Of a stretch of 64,000 nucleotides of DNA, positions 41,195 through 49,368 are shown one piece after another. The notes under the pieces are model-generated. The model saw nothing but the letters and a program-made list of their open reading frames with translations. It was not told where the DNA came from and searched no databases. Positions within the stretch are counted from its first letter, which is position 1, and each line of letters begins with the position of its first letter. The stretch comes from Candidatus Eiseniibacteriota bacterium (lineage in GTDB: Bacteria; Eisenbacteria; RBG-16-71-46; CAIMUX01), in NCBI GenBank assembly GCA_903844735.1, contig CAIMUX010000103.1, forward strand, positions 62,001 through 126,000, given 5' to 3'. A program made the translations under genes and the position numbers.

Positions 41195-42469
41195 CTATGC
41201 GCGGTCTTCCCATGCCGTCTTCGCACGCACCTCCTTGATCAGGAAGCGTATGCCCTGGTTGTCGGAGGGGTTGAACCAGAGCATCCGATCGAAGACGCGC
41301 TCGGCTTCCTCGAACCGCTCGAGCCGCCAGAGGCACAGTCCGTACCCGTGTAGGCATCGCAGGAACGGCCGGTTGTCGATGTGCCCCCAGGGTAGAAGAC
41401 CATTGAAGTCCGGGGGCAAGGATAGCTCGCCGATGCGGACGCCGACCTCGTAGTGGCGGATCGCATCCTTCGGTCCGTGGTCGAAAAGGAAATTGCCGAG
41501 GTGCGCGTGAGCGTCCAGGCAGCGCAGGTCGGCTTGGCAGAGCTCCATCAGGATCTTGTACGCAGCCGCGCCGTCGCCAGCGTCCTTGAGGTCGTTGGAT
41601 TCGCAGATCGGGTCGAAGTCGAAATCCTCGGGGTCTCTGCCGGGAATGACCTGCTCCATCTCGAACTCGGTTCTCGGCCCGCGTGCGATGATCGGCTTGG
41701 CCCATTCCTCGATCGGCTCGTCCTCTTCGCCCCAGTAGTGCTCGTCGGGTGTCCACAGCCCCTGGTCCTCGAGCTTGAGCGGCACGAGGCCCAGCGCGGC
41801 CGCGTCCAGCCGCGAGGACTCGATCTCGCCGGACAGGTAAGGATGACCGGCGTAGCTCCACTGCTTGCGTGGCCTCACCACCGTGATCTCACCGGGCACG
41901 ATGTCCCAGAGGCCGCCGGCGCGGAGGCTGATGACGCGGTCGGTGCCGGGAAGTCGGCAGTGCGCGGACTGTCTCTTGATTGACAGGACCACGAGCTCGA
42001 TCGGTTGGCTTAGGTCGAGGTCGGTAGCCATTACCTTGTGCCGGCGCGTCCTGCGGGCAGAAGCCGCGACTTGCTCGGGCGCGGGATCGAACCCCAGCCA
42101 CCTGTGGTAGGCGGCCAGGAGGTGGCCTCCAACCGACTGCGGAGCGAGCACGACCCCGGATGCCGCGAGCAGATGCTCCGAGGCATCCTGGCGGCGGCAC
42201 CGAGCGACCAAGCCTCGTCGCGGGTTGCCGTCATAGTCGAACGTGATCACCTGCACGGGCTCGCCGATGACGAAGGCGTCGCACGGCAGCTCGATACCGC
42301 CCCGCAGAGCCTGGTGGAACGCTCGGAGTTGCTCGTCGTCGCCACGGGCATCGGCGGTCACTTCCGCGATGAGTTGTTCCAGGTCGGCAGTCCCCTTGCC
42401 GTCGTCGCGCTCCATCCTCTTCATTGCATCGGAGTCAAGGCAGAACAAGCCGGCGTTTGGGGCCGGCAA
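41195..42469 (-). CDS. Unknown TPR-containing protein
   Basis: 424 aa, cytoplasmic. N-terminal half: Asp/Glu-rich helix and beta-barrel-like modules (GEPVQVITFDYDGNPRRGLV, PIELVVLSIKRQSAHCRL). C-terminal 150 residues are TPR-like helical pairs (GPKDAIRHYEVGVRIGEL, RPFLRCLHGYGLCLWRLER, FEEAERVFDRML). TTG at 42469 has AGGAGG at 6-nt spacing, inside the preceding gene; a later ATG at 42424 lacks a ribosome site. Between the ATPase pair and the small protein it is probably an adaptor. Confidence 0.75.
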   Translation of the reverse strand: MPAPNAGLFCLDSDAMKRMERDDGKGTADLEQLIAEVTADARGDDEQLRAFHQALRGGIELPCDAFVIGEPVQVITFDYDGNPRRGLVARCRRQDASEHLLAASGVVLAPQSVGGHLLAAYHRWLGFDPAPEQVAASARRTRRHKVMATDLDLSQPIELVVLSIKRQSAHCRLPGTDRVISLRAGGLWDIVPGEITVVRPRKQWSYAGHPYLSGEIESSRLDAAALGLVPLKLEDQGLWTPDEHYWGEEDEPIEEWAKPIIARGPRTEFEMEQVIPGRDPEDFDFDPICESNDLKDAGDGAAAYKILMELCQADLRCLDAHAHLGNFLFDHGPKDAIRHYEVGVRIGELSLPPDFNGLLPWGHIDNRPFLRCLHGYGLCLWRLERFEEAERVFDRMLWFNPSDNQGIRFLIKEVRAKTAWEDRA

Positions 42470-42920
42470 TCCCAGCCTCCTGGAGCATTCTCGATTGGCG
42501 GCTGCCCTTGCGGATTGCGACGCCGGAGTCTGTCGCGAGCCAGTGGAAGGCCGGCTGGTTCAGGGCCGTTTCGGCCTTCACCGCGAGTTGCAGCAACGCC
42601 GGGGCGTCCTGGCCAATCCAGGTCAGGACGGATCGCTTCTTCTGGATAATCGCCCGAACATGCTCGTTGTTCGCGGGATGAACTTCAGCAAAGCAGACGC
42701 ACTCGGATCCAGAGCGGCTCTCCCACCCGATGGCGTAGTCCCACGATGGGGCACCGGGGCGAGACGCGGCCAGGATGGGATCGAGGGACACGCTGCCCCG
42801 AAGGCGAGTGGTCGGGCGACAGTCAACCCGTGCGGAATGTTCTCTCGCGAGCGCTCGGAGGCCGGCTTGCCAGTGACCAACTAAGGCGGGGGTGTTCGCA
42901 AGGATGCTGCGAAACTTCAT
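42435..42920 (-). CDS. Unknown partner of the AAA ATPase (161 aa)
   Basis: I recognise no family. Distinct motifs: PSWDYAIGWESRSGSECVC and FAEVHPANNEHVRAIIQ, then KRSVLTWI and AVKAETALNQPAFHWLATDS. The Asp...AEVHP pattern is loosely like a PD-(D/E)XK nuclease core with a changed last residue, but this is speculative. ATG overlaps the ATPase stop (ATGA), a sign of a stoichiometric partner. Confidence 0.65.
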   Translation of the reverse strand: MKFRSILANTPALVGHWQAGLRALAREHSARVDCRPTTRLRGSVSLDPILAASRPGAPSWDYAIGWESRSGSECVCFAEVHPANNEHVRAIIQKKRSVLTWIGQDAPALLQLAVKAETALNQPAFHWLATDSGVAIRKGSRQSRMLQEAGIAGPKRRLVLP

Positions 42921-44107
42921 CTGAGAACCCCGGTCTTGGTGATGGCGCTGATTTCGCTGCGACCCACGACCCGGGCCACGATGTCACCCACGTGGCCGCT
43001 GAACTCCGTGAGCCCTCCCCATCCGGCCTCCCGCACATCATCCGACCCCGGGTCGAGGCGGGAGATGTCGCGCGTCCTGCCGCTCGCCTGCTCAAACAGG
43101 TAGACCCGGGCGTCTTTCTTGATCGCGGTCTCTGCCACCCTGATCATTGGGCTTGTTCGCCTGCATTGGAAGAGATCGAGGACGTCAGATGCCGTACCGC
43201 CCCTCTCCTGAAGGATCCGCAGTGCCCAGAGCATGTCCAGTACCTGAGATGAGTGGGTGGATAGGCACACGCGGTAGCCGCGCCAGAGAAGTTCCAGCAC
43301 CAGGAGGAGCACGACGTTGATCGCCTTCGGATGCAAGCCCATCTCCAATTCCTCGATCACGACCCACTCAACACCCGTGCGCCGGGACACCTTGGCCGCG
43401 GGGAAGAGCCAGTAAAGTCCGAGGAGGAGCGGGACAAACTCCCGTTGGCCGGCAGACCAGACCATGAACGGCAATGAGTCGCCTTCCCCGCTCTGCGCGA
43501 GCACCAGCCGTTTCTGTGGCCGAGCTTTGTCCACACTCAGTCCGAAACCATGGAATACGGCGTCCGCCAAGAGCTCCCGGATCTCCGACTTGAGCCGATT
43601 GGACTTGGGGAAGAGCACGCCGCTTCTCCCGAACTCCTTCTCCATGAGCAGCCGCAGATTGTCGCTGAAATCACGAACCACGAATGGGTCGCCGGGACCG
43701 TAGTCGCTGAAGGGGCGCGGCCAGCCTTCGCGCAAGGTCAGCACGCGCTGGGCCGGCAAGAAGAACATCGAGGGGTCCTTCTTGAGCTGCCCCGGCTTCT
43801 TGATCAAGGCGGCGATGTCCACCTTTGCCCCATCGGCAGTGAGGGTGCTCGTGCCCTCGTGCCAGACCCCGTTCATTCCTTCGCCGAGAAAGATGTCGAA
43901 AAACCGGGCCAGGTCACGGTCCCACTCTACGCCATATTCGCGCAACCGCGTCCGTACCGGACCGCTGTCCACGAGCAGTTTCAAGAACTCGAGCGCAATG
44001 CTCTTGCCCGTGGCTTGGGGGCCGACGAAGACGGTCAGGTCCCCGAAGCCGATCTCGGCCTTGGTGATCTGCCCGACGTTCTGAATGGTCATCCTGTTCG
44101 GCTTCAT
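42917..44107 (-). CDS. AAA/ABC-type ATPase (AAA_15/21-like), first gene of island operon
   Basis: 396 aa ATPase of the OLD/RecF-like class: N-terminal MTIQNVGQITKAEIGFGDLT, Walker A GPQATGKSIALEFLK, signature-type region PFMVWSAGQREFVPLLLGL, Walker B VEWVVIEELEMGLHPKA, and the D-loop/H-loop STHSSQVLDML. Such ATPases pair with an effector in defence systems (Septu, Gabija, PARIS, Abi classes). Start ATG follows GGAG at 6 nt. It heads a five-gene overlapping operon. Confidence 0.88.
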   Translation of the reverse strand: MKPNRMTIQNVGQITKAEIGFGDLTVFVGPQATGKSIALEFLKLLVDSGPVRTRLREYGVEWDRDLARFFDIFLGEGMNGVWHEGTSTLTADGAKVDIAALIKKPGQLKKDPSMFFLPAQRVLTLREGWPRPFSDYGPGDPFVVRDFSDNLRLLMEKEFGRSGVLFPKSNRLKSEIRELLADAVFHGFGLSVDKARPQKRLVLAQSGEGDSLPFMVWSAGQREFVPLLLGLYWLFPAAKVSRRTGVEWVVIEELEMGLHPKAINVVLLLVLELLWRGYRVCLSTHSSQVLDMLWALRILQERGGTASDVLDLFQCRRTSPMIRVAETAIKKDARVYLFEQASGRTRDISRLDPGSDDVREAGWGGLTEFSGHVGDIVARVVGRSEISAITKTGVLR

Positions 44108-44260
44108 CGTTCACTCCAGAGAGCCCTGACCAGGCGTCCGACACCCCGACCTGGGGGCTGACGGCACTTCGGTGGCGACGCGGGATGGTGAGCGAAGCCT
44201 CTGGTCCCGGCTCCGCCCCCTCCCGCCCAACTTCCGACCGGTGACACCATAGGCTCAACT

Positions 44261-44293
44261 TCGATTCCGCCGCAACGATCCCATCGGAATCGA
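44261..44293. promoter_or_regulatory. Perfect 9-bp inverted repeat, possible operator
   Basis: TCGATTCCG and CGGAATCGA separated by 15 nt, about 155 bp upstream of the ATPase start. Could bind the island's XRE regulator; unproven. Confidence 0.35.
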
Positions 44294-44353
44294 CCGTGCC
44301 GGCTCATGGCGAGAGATCCTGGCGGCCCGAGCCCCGCCGCGGATCGTCTCCAC

Positions 44354-44469
44354 AATGTCTCCACGACCCAAGTAGACTCCAGTGGACTCAGGAGGACTCC
44401 AGGGGACTCGATCGACGGCAACAACATCCTGGCAGCAAACTGGTTAGGCAGCGAAGTCATGCGCCAGCA
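44354..44469 (+). repeat. 116-bp direct repeat, copy 1
   Basis: Matches 46910-47025 with about eight mismatches and no gaps. It contains GGACTC subrepeats (AGTGGACTCAG, GGGGACTC). Sequence begins AATGTCTCCACGAC and ends GTCATGCGCCAGCA. Confidence 0.9.
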
Positions 44470-44494
44470 CCAGGTTAGTGATTTGTTGCCACAA

Positions 44495-44601
44495 GGGTTC
44501 GGGTCCCGCCGCCTCCACACTGGGCACGCCTCCGGCGTGCCGGCTTCTAAGGAGGCGGGCTTTTCGATCCCCTTCGGGGATCTCGGGTCCCGCCGCCTCC
44601 A
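44495..44601 (+). repeat. Island-flanking direct repeat, distal side (attR-like)
   Basis: 107-bp near-copy of 36406-36512, again carrying the ssrA acceptor/T-arm end twice. Defines the far boundary of the 8-kb island. Beyond it, 44602-44849 holds no gene I can support. Confidence 0.9.
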
Positions 44602-44849
44602 ATTTATTGTGTCTCTTTGTGTTACGCTCGCGGTCTCCGTTGTCTCCACGATTTCGACTGAGCTCAACACAAGATGCCGCCCTTCGCCGCCGCCGGCGCC
44701 GCAGGATCAGCCACCGCGGCACCAGTCGGACCGGGGCTCCCCGAGACGCTCACTCGGCCACCAAGAACGGCGGCCATTGCGACCCAGAGGCGTCCACTTC
44801 CGTTCGGAGTCCTCGCCGACCCCAGCGCCACCCGGGCGGACGGCGCTAC

Positions 44850-45209
44850 CTAGAACGCGCCACCGTTCGCGCCTTCTGTCCAGCTCCGATAGGCCTCGAT
44901 CCACTCGGCGCCCGCCGGGGGTGGCTTCGGGAGGGGCAGATCGAGGATTGGAAGAGTCTGACGGGCGCGGCCTCGTCGGCACACAGCGACAATCTGGTCA
45001 TCTCCCGTGATCTCAATTCCCTCGACCGTAACCGTAACGCCGAGCACCTCGGTATCGAAGGGGAGGGCGAGGTGGTCCTCGATCAGTGTGTAGAACCCCA
45101 TCCGCTGCTCGGTCCCGTCGTAGGCGTCCACAGTCGCCTCGGCGATCAGAGTCTTCAGTCGGGCTTTGGTCGGTGGCCAGCGCAGGCGCCGACCCTGAGA
45201 TTGTGCCAT
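44850..45209 (-). CDS. CcbP-like calcium-binding family protein
   Basis: 119 aa, acidic core: LIAEATVDAYDGTEQRMGFY, TLIEDHLALPFDTEVLG, DDQIVAVCRRGRARQTLPI, and the end LPLPKPPPAGAEWIEAYRSW. This pattern fits the small family related to cyanobacterial calcium-binding protein CcbP, common beside toxin-antitoxin genes and defence islands. The start overlaps the stop of the truncated helicase by 1 bp (TGATG). Biological role unknown. Confidence 0.72.
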   Translation of the reverse strand: MAQSQGRRLRWPPTKARLKTLIAEATVDAYDGTEQRMGFYTLIEDHLALPFDTEVLGVTVTVEGIEITGDDQIVAVCRRGRARQTLPILDLPLPKPPPAGAEWIEAYRSWTEGANGGAF

Positions 45210-46171
45210 CAGGCCTCCTCCTCGAAGTGGCCAAGACCCTCTTCGTCATTCTCGACCGACGGTTCCGCGGGCGGCTCGACAAGGCCCAGCGGCGCTTCTC
45301 CCCGCGCATAACCGATCGCTCGATAGGTCCGAAGCCGCTTCTCGAACATCCGCAGTAGCATCGGCACCTCGCGGTCCACGTAGTCGTAGATTCGGACCTC
45401 CTTCTTGCCGGGATGCAGCCGGTGAAGGCGACCGGTGTACTGCACCAACGTTCCCTTCCACGAGACCGGCATTGCAAGAAAGAGCGTGTCCAGTCTGGCG
45501 TCGTCGAATCCCTCGCCGATGTAGCGCCCGGTCGCAAGGACGAGATGTCCATCGCCGTCCGCCCGTTCGGCCACTCGTGCGGCCAGCTCCCGCCGCTCCT
45601 TCACCTTCATGCCGCCGTGGAGTACGGTGAAGCGTCGAGTTGTATTGCGCAATCGTTCGGCGAAGTACTCGAGATGATCCCGACGTTCGGTCAACAGGAT
45701 GGGGGACCGTCCGTCATCCAAGGCCCGCATCAGGTCGCTCATGATGAGTGAGTTCCTGGTGTCGTCGGTTGCGAGTGCGGCATAGATGCCCTGGATGCCG
45801 GCCTGATCTGCCGTGCCATCGGTGCAAAACGCCGTCTCGCGGACGATGAGCTTGTGTTCGAACGGTCGACGGGCGGCGTGACTCTTGGGATCGACGGCGA
45901 AGCGCACCGGCCCGAGCTGCATCTCGGTGATCGGATGGTGACCATCGCGGCGTTGCAGCGTTGCCGTCAGCGGGGTGGTCGGGACCGTCGCTTGAACGAG
46001 CAGGGAGCGCCGTGGGCTGACTACCGGCAGCGAGGCCGCTTCCAATTCCTGCCGGAGGGCGTCGAGGCGTGCGCATACATCCGTACGATCGCGCTCAAGC
46101 TCGGCAAGCCGGGCTTCAAGCTCAGCAATCTTGGCCCGGATCTCGTCCGTCGTTTTCCTGCCCCCCGTCAT
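45209..46171 (-). CDS. Helicase copy 2 with 519-codon internal deletion
   Basis: 320 aa, starting ATG 46171 (MTGGRKTTDEIRAKI). Near-identical to copy 1 (38342-40957) at both ends, but VQATVPTTP is joined directly to LTATLQRRDG. Comparison with copy 1 shows 1,557 bp lost (39104-40661 equivalent), in frame. Primase domain, Walker A and DECH box are gone; only the coiled coil and C-terminal helicase lobe (YTGRLHRLHPGKKEV) remain. It cannot hydrolyse ATP on its own but could interfere with or regulate copy 1. Confidence 0.85.
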   Translation of the reverse strand: MTGGRKTTDEIRAKIAELEARLAELERDRTDVCARLDALRQELEAASLPVVSPRRSLLVQATVPTTPLTATLQRRDGHHPITEMQLGPVRFAVDPKSHAARRPFEHKLIVRETAFCTDGTADQAGIQGIYAALATDDTRNSLIMSDLMRALDDGRSPILLTERRDHLEYFAERLRNTTRRFTVLHGGMKVKERRELAARVAERADGDGHLVLATGRYIGEGFDDARLDTLFLAMPVSWKGTLVQYTGRLHRLHPGKKEVRIYDYVDREVPMLLRMFEKRLRTYRAIGYARGEAPLGLVEPPAEPSVENDEEGLGHFEEEA

Positions 46172-46514
46172 TGTCGGCCGAGGTCTGGATGTCGGAAAGC
46201 TGAGCCGCAAGCTGTGACAACTCAGTCTCCACGATGGCCCAAACGAGGTCGAGGTCGACATCGAAATAGTCATGAACGACCCGGTGGCGTAGCCCCACAA
46301 TGCGATGCCACGGAACATCCACGTGTCGATCCTTGAACTCCTGCGGCAATCGATTGGCCGCTTCGCCGATCACCGTCAGGTTGCGGATGACGGCGTCGAT
46401 CGCCGTGTCACTACGAAGAAATGACTCGTGGTCCATGCCGGCAACGGAGCGCTCGATTCGGCCGATTCGCTCGAGCATGTCCTCGATGAGGAGACCCGCC
46501 GGCCTACGCGACAT
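46122..46514 (-). CDS. hepT: HepT-like (DUF86) toxin
   Basis: 130 aa HEPN-family RNase: MSRRPAGLLIEDMLERIGR, TAIDAVIRNLTVIGEAANRL and the catalytic RX4HXY motif (GLRHRVVHDYFDVD). Starts inside the mntA stop region (11-bp overlap). Its last ~17 residues overlap the start of the helicase copy. HepT is neutralised by MntA-mediated AMPylation in characterised pairs. Confidence 0.9.
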   Translation of the reverse strand: MSRRPAGLLIEDMLERIGRIERSVAGMDHESFLRSDTAIDAVIRNLTVIGEAANRLPQEFKDRHVDVPWHRIVGLRHRVVHDYFDVDLDLVWAIVETELSQLAAQLSDIQTSADNDGGQENDGRDPGQDC

Positions 46515-46797
46515 CGACCAGTTCCTCTTCGATGACTGCCCAGTGCCGAGGGGTGATGGCCCGACGGGAGACCACGTCCGCGTGAACACCGAGCAGTGAC
46601 TCAATCCGCTCCGCCAGGTCCACGAACCGCAGACCGATGGAAGGGTCGACCTCTACGAGAATGTCCACATCGCTGGCTTCGGTCTGCTGACCGCGAGCAT
46701 AGGAGCCGAACAGGGCCAGCCGGGTCACATGGAAGTCTCGCGCGAGTTCGGGCAGGGCTATCTGTAGGATCTCTAGGATTTCCTTCGCACTCCGCAT
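46504..46797 (-). CDS. mntA: MntA-like nucleotidyltransferase antitoxin
   Basis: 97 aa minimal nucleotidyltransferase with the catalytic GSYARG...SDVDILVE motif (ALFGSYARGQQTEASDVDIL). GGAGGTTGATC precedes ATG 46797. Pairs with HepT downstream; these MNT-HEPN pairs modify the toxin by (poly)AMPylation. Confidence 0.92.
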   Translation of the reverse strand: MRSAKEILEILQIALPELARDFHVTRLALFGSYARGQQTEASDVDILVEVDPSIGLRFVDLAERIESLLGVHADVVSRRAITPRHWAVIEEELVDVA

Positions 46798-46909
46798 GAT
46801 CAACCTCCGGTGAACGCGGCCCGACCCACGCCCCATCGTCCGTGGGACGCGCCAAGGTGCTTCGTCCTCGTTAGGAACAGTGCCAGAAACCCGGTCTTCC
46901 CGTCTCCAA

Positions 46910-47025
46910 AATGTCTCCACGACGCAAGTAGACTCCAGTGGACTCAGGGGGACTCCAGGGGACTCGATCGACGGCACCAACACCCTGGCAGCCAACCGGT
47001 TAGGCAGCGAAGTCATGCGCCAGCA
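46910..47025 (+). repeat. 116-bp direct repeat, copy 2
   Basis: Second copy of 44354-44469. Together the two bracket the mntA-hepT-helicase-CcbP module. Confidence 0.9.
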
Positions 47026-47037
47026 AAGCGCGTGCCA

Positions 47038-47139
47038 TCAGGCCTCCTCCTCAAAGTGGCAAAGAAGTCCCTCCTCGTCATTCTCAATCGTCGATTCCGC
47101 GGGCGGCTCGACAAGGCCCAGCGGCGCTTCTCCCCGCGC
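47038..47139 (-). pseudogene. Third helicase C-terminal tail fragment
   Basis: Minus-strand frame reads ARGEAPLGLVEPPAEST then ...DEEGLLCHFEEEA and stop, matching the last 33 residues of helicase copies 1 and 2. Nothing of the rest remains, so this is a duplication scar. Confidence 0.85.
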
Positions 47140-47248
47140 ATCTGATGGACAGATCCGCACGAGCGCTGGGCTACGGGGTTTTCGCGAAGCACGGGACTGA
47201 TCCGCGCTCCGAACGGCAGGCGCCACCCCGTCGTCCGGAGCGATTTCT

Positions 47249-48985
47249 TCATCGGAGCGTCCGCATCACGCGCGCGTACTCGTAGCCCGAGCCGATGCGC
47301 TGCGCCGCCTCGAGGCAGGCCGTGCGCAGCGTCTCGTCGCTTCCGACACGGCGGACCAGGGTGGCGAGCACGTTGGCCTTCTCGAAGTCCGAGTCGAGGT
47401 CGTCCAGGGTCGCGAAGTAGGCGCGGCGGGCGCCCTCGTCCGCCAGGAGGTCCGGTTGGAAGGCCGCGAGGAACTGGCCTGCTTCGTAGTCCGATTCCAA
47501 GTCCTTCGTGGCCGCCAGCAGCACGGCGAGTTCGCCGGGCGTGCGGCCTTCCCGGTCCAGGCCGCTCTGGAGCACCCGGCTCTTCTCGAAGTCAGATTTC
47601 AGAGACGACAGGCACCCGAGAAATGCGTCCCGCGTGCCTTCTCTCCGCAGATGGTTGTCCACGTACGCCACCAGCGTGGAAGCGCGCAGGGTTTCCGAAT
47701 GGATGTCGTGGGGGATCCGTTTCAACATCTCGACTACCTCGTCGTCGAGCAGGTTTTCCATGGCGAGGAGTTCGCAGTAGTACGTGCCCCGCACGGTCTC
47801 GGGTTCGGCCCGGTCGATCAGCGTCAGGACGCCGCGGAGTCCTCCCTGCTCGTACGCCCGCCGCACCCGCACGTCCGCGTCCATTCCCGAGACGAGCATG
47901 AGAAACTCGACCGTACGCGCCAGCCAGGCGGCTCCCTCGGAATCGAACGGCCTGGAATCACGGCCGACCTGGAAGTGGTACACGGGCTGCCCCTGGGCAA
48001 CCGGCTCCACGCGAAGGCTGGTCGTGCGTCGCCCACGCTTCTCCTGGATCACGAAGCCGGCATCCGGGTCCAGGCGGACGAGGCCGCTGTAGTCCTCCGC
48101 GAACTGGATTCTGCCTTCCATCTTCACCTTCACATTGACCCCGTTCATCTCGTACTCGCACGACATGGGCCGGCCGGAGGAGAACAAGGCCAAGCCTGAC
48201 TGGAGGTCAAGAGGGAGCGACGCCGTGGAGGGGAGCCCGCCGCCCGAGGCCGGTCGCGATGCTTCCTCCTCGTGCGCCCGGGCCGCCGGACCCAAGGCCG
48301 ACAGTCCGGTGATGAAGGCTAGGATCAGGCCGGTGGCCGCTGCCACCGCGCGCCGGCTGGGCGACCGGCGGCACCGCCGTGCGTCGAGGACCGCATCCAG
48401 CCGGTCGAAGATGCTGGATCGGCGCGCCATCGCAAGCCCGGCCGACGCGGCTCGCTCCCGGCTACCGAGGTGGCTCGCGATCTGCAGCAGGTGGTTGGCG
48501 TAGCTGGAGGGCAGGGTGCCCGCCCCGAGCACCAGATCGTCGCAGGCCCGTTCGCGCTCGGCCCGAAGTCGCCGCCCGGCTACCCAGACCAGCGGATTGA
48601 ACCAGTGGAGCAGGCAGACGCACTGGGCGACGAATTGGGTCAGGCAGTCGCGACGCCTGATGTGAGCCAACTCGTGGAGCAACACCTGGCGGCGCAGATC
48701 CTCCGACCAGCCGTGACAGTCCCTGGGCAGGAGCACCACAGGATGGCGCAGACCCCAGGTCATGGGGGCCAGCGCACGCGGGCTGACGAGCAGCACCGGG
48801 GGGGAGTGGACGCCCATGTCATGGCACAGCGAACGCAGGAGCTGGGGCCATCCAGCACCGGCCGGCGGTCGAGCCTCCCGCCCAAAACGCCCGAGCTGCG
48901 CCAAGCCCGGCGCACGGGCTAGGGCCAGGAGCAGAATCCCTGACAGCCAGACCGAAAGACACCAGATCGCGAGCGGTCCCGGGAG
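47249..48985 (-). pseudogene. BlaR1/M56-family metallopeptidase, N-terminus deleted
   Basis: M56 peptidase domain with HELAH zinc site (VLLHELAHIRRRDCLTQ) and the ERACDD motif downstream (AERERACDDLVLGAG), one remaining TM helix before it and one after (ATGLILAFITGLSAL). C-terminal part has SDFEKA/VL-type repeats (LKSDFEKSRVL, LESDYEAGQFL, LDSDFEKANVL, GSGYEYARVM). The first TM helices are missing: homology starts at GPLAIWCLSVWLSG, right where blaI ends. Without a start codon of its own it may not be expressed, or only by reinitiation. Confidence 0.75.
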
Positions 48986-49200
48986 ACGGTGGGCTCGAAT
49001 ACGTGGCGCGGGCCATCCCACCGGTGACGCAGGTGCTCCTTCTCCTCCAGGACCCGCAGGTGAGCCCGGACCGCTGAGTAGCTGGGCGGGTCCTCGACAT
49101 TGTCCAGGATTTCCTGCGCCGTGGCCTGCCCTAGGCGGTAGATGATGTCCATGATCTGGCGTTCGCGCCGGCTGAGCCCGACATGGGGATCTCCTGCCAT
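48919..49200 (-). CDS. blaI: BlaI/MecI-type repressor, C-terminus truncated
   Basis: 93 aa; winged-helix start LSRRERQIMDIIYRLGQATA, PSYSAVRAHLRVLEEKEHL and WDGPRHVFEPTVSRDRSR match BlaI. Normal proteins are about 120-130 aa with a C-terminal dimerisation helix, replaced here by a short unrelated tail read out of frame through the blaR remnant. Very strong ribosome site (AAGGAGGATATCG). DNA binding may be impaired. Confidence 0.85.
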   Translation of the reverse strand: MAGDPHVGLSRRERQIMDIIYRLGQATAQEILDNVEDPPSYSAVRAHLRVLEEKEHLRHRWDGPRHVFEPTVSRDRSRSGVFRSGCQGFCSWP

Positions 49201-49368
49201 CGATATCCTCCTTCCTCTGGCCGTGCCGACTCCAGGGCACCCGGCCATCCCTTTGCCGCCACGCCGCCGCCGCCAACGCCGGCATCTCGCTGTCCCCATG
49301 CCGGCCCTGTCCGCGCTGGCGTCTGGCCCGCCACCACGCCGCGGCCCGAACCGGCGCGGCCGCAATCG

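Larger units (their letters stand above)
44108..44494. other. Upstream region of island operon
   Basis: Contains the perfect inverted repeat 44261-44293 and one copy of the 116-bp repeat (44354-44469). No gene supported. Confidence 0.5.
36429..44601 (+). mobile_element. 8-kb genomic island inserted at ssrA 3' end
   Basis: Bounded by 107-bp direct repeats containing the ssrA 3' end (36406-36512 and 44495-44601). Cargo: XRE-ImmA regulator, MazF-like toxin, and a five-gene minus-strand operon with an AAA ATPase and a primase-helicase. No integrase gene is present, so it is either mobilised in trans or fixed after loss of the integrase. Confidence 0.75.

Noticed and set aside
36429-44494. Integrase gene for the ssrA island
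   Set aside because: All substantial frames were read; none shows a tyrosine or serine recombinase motif.
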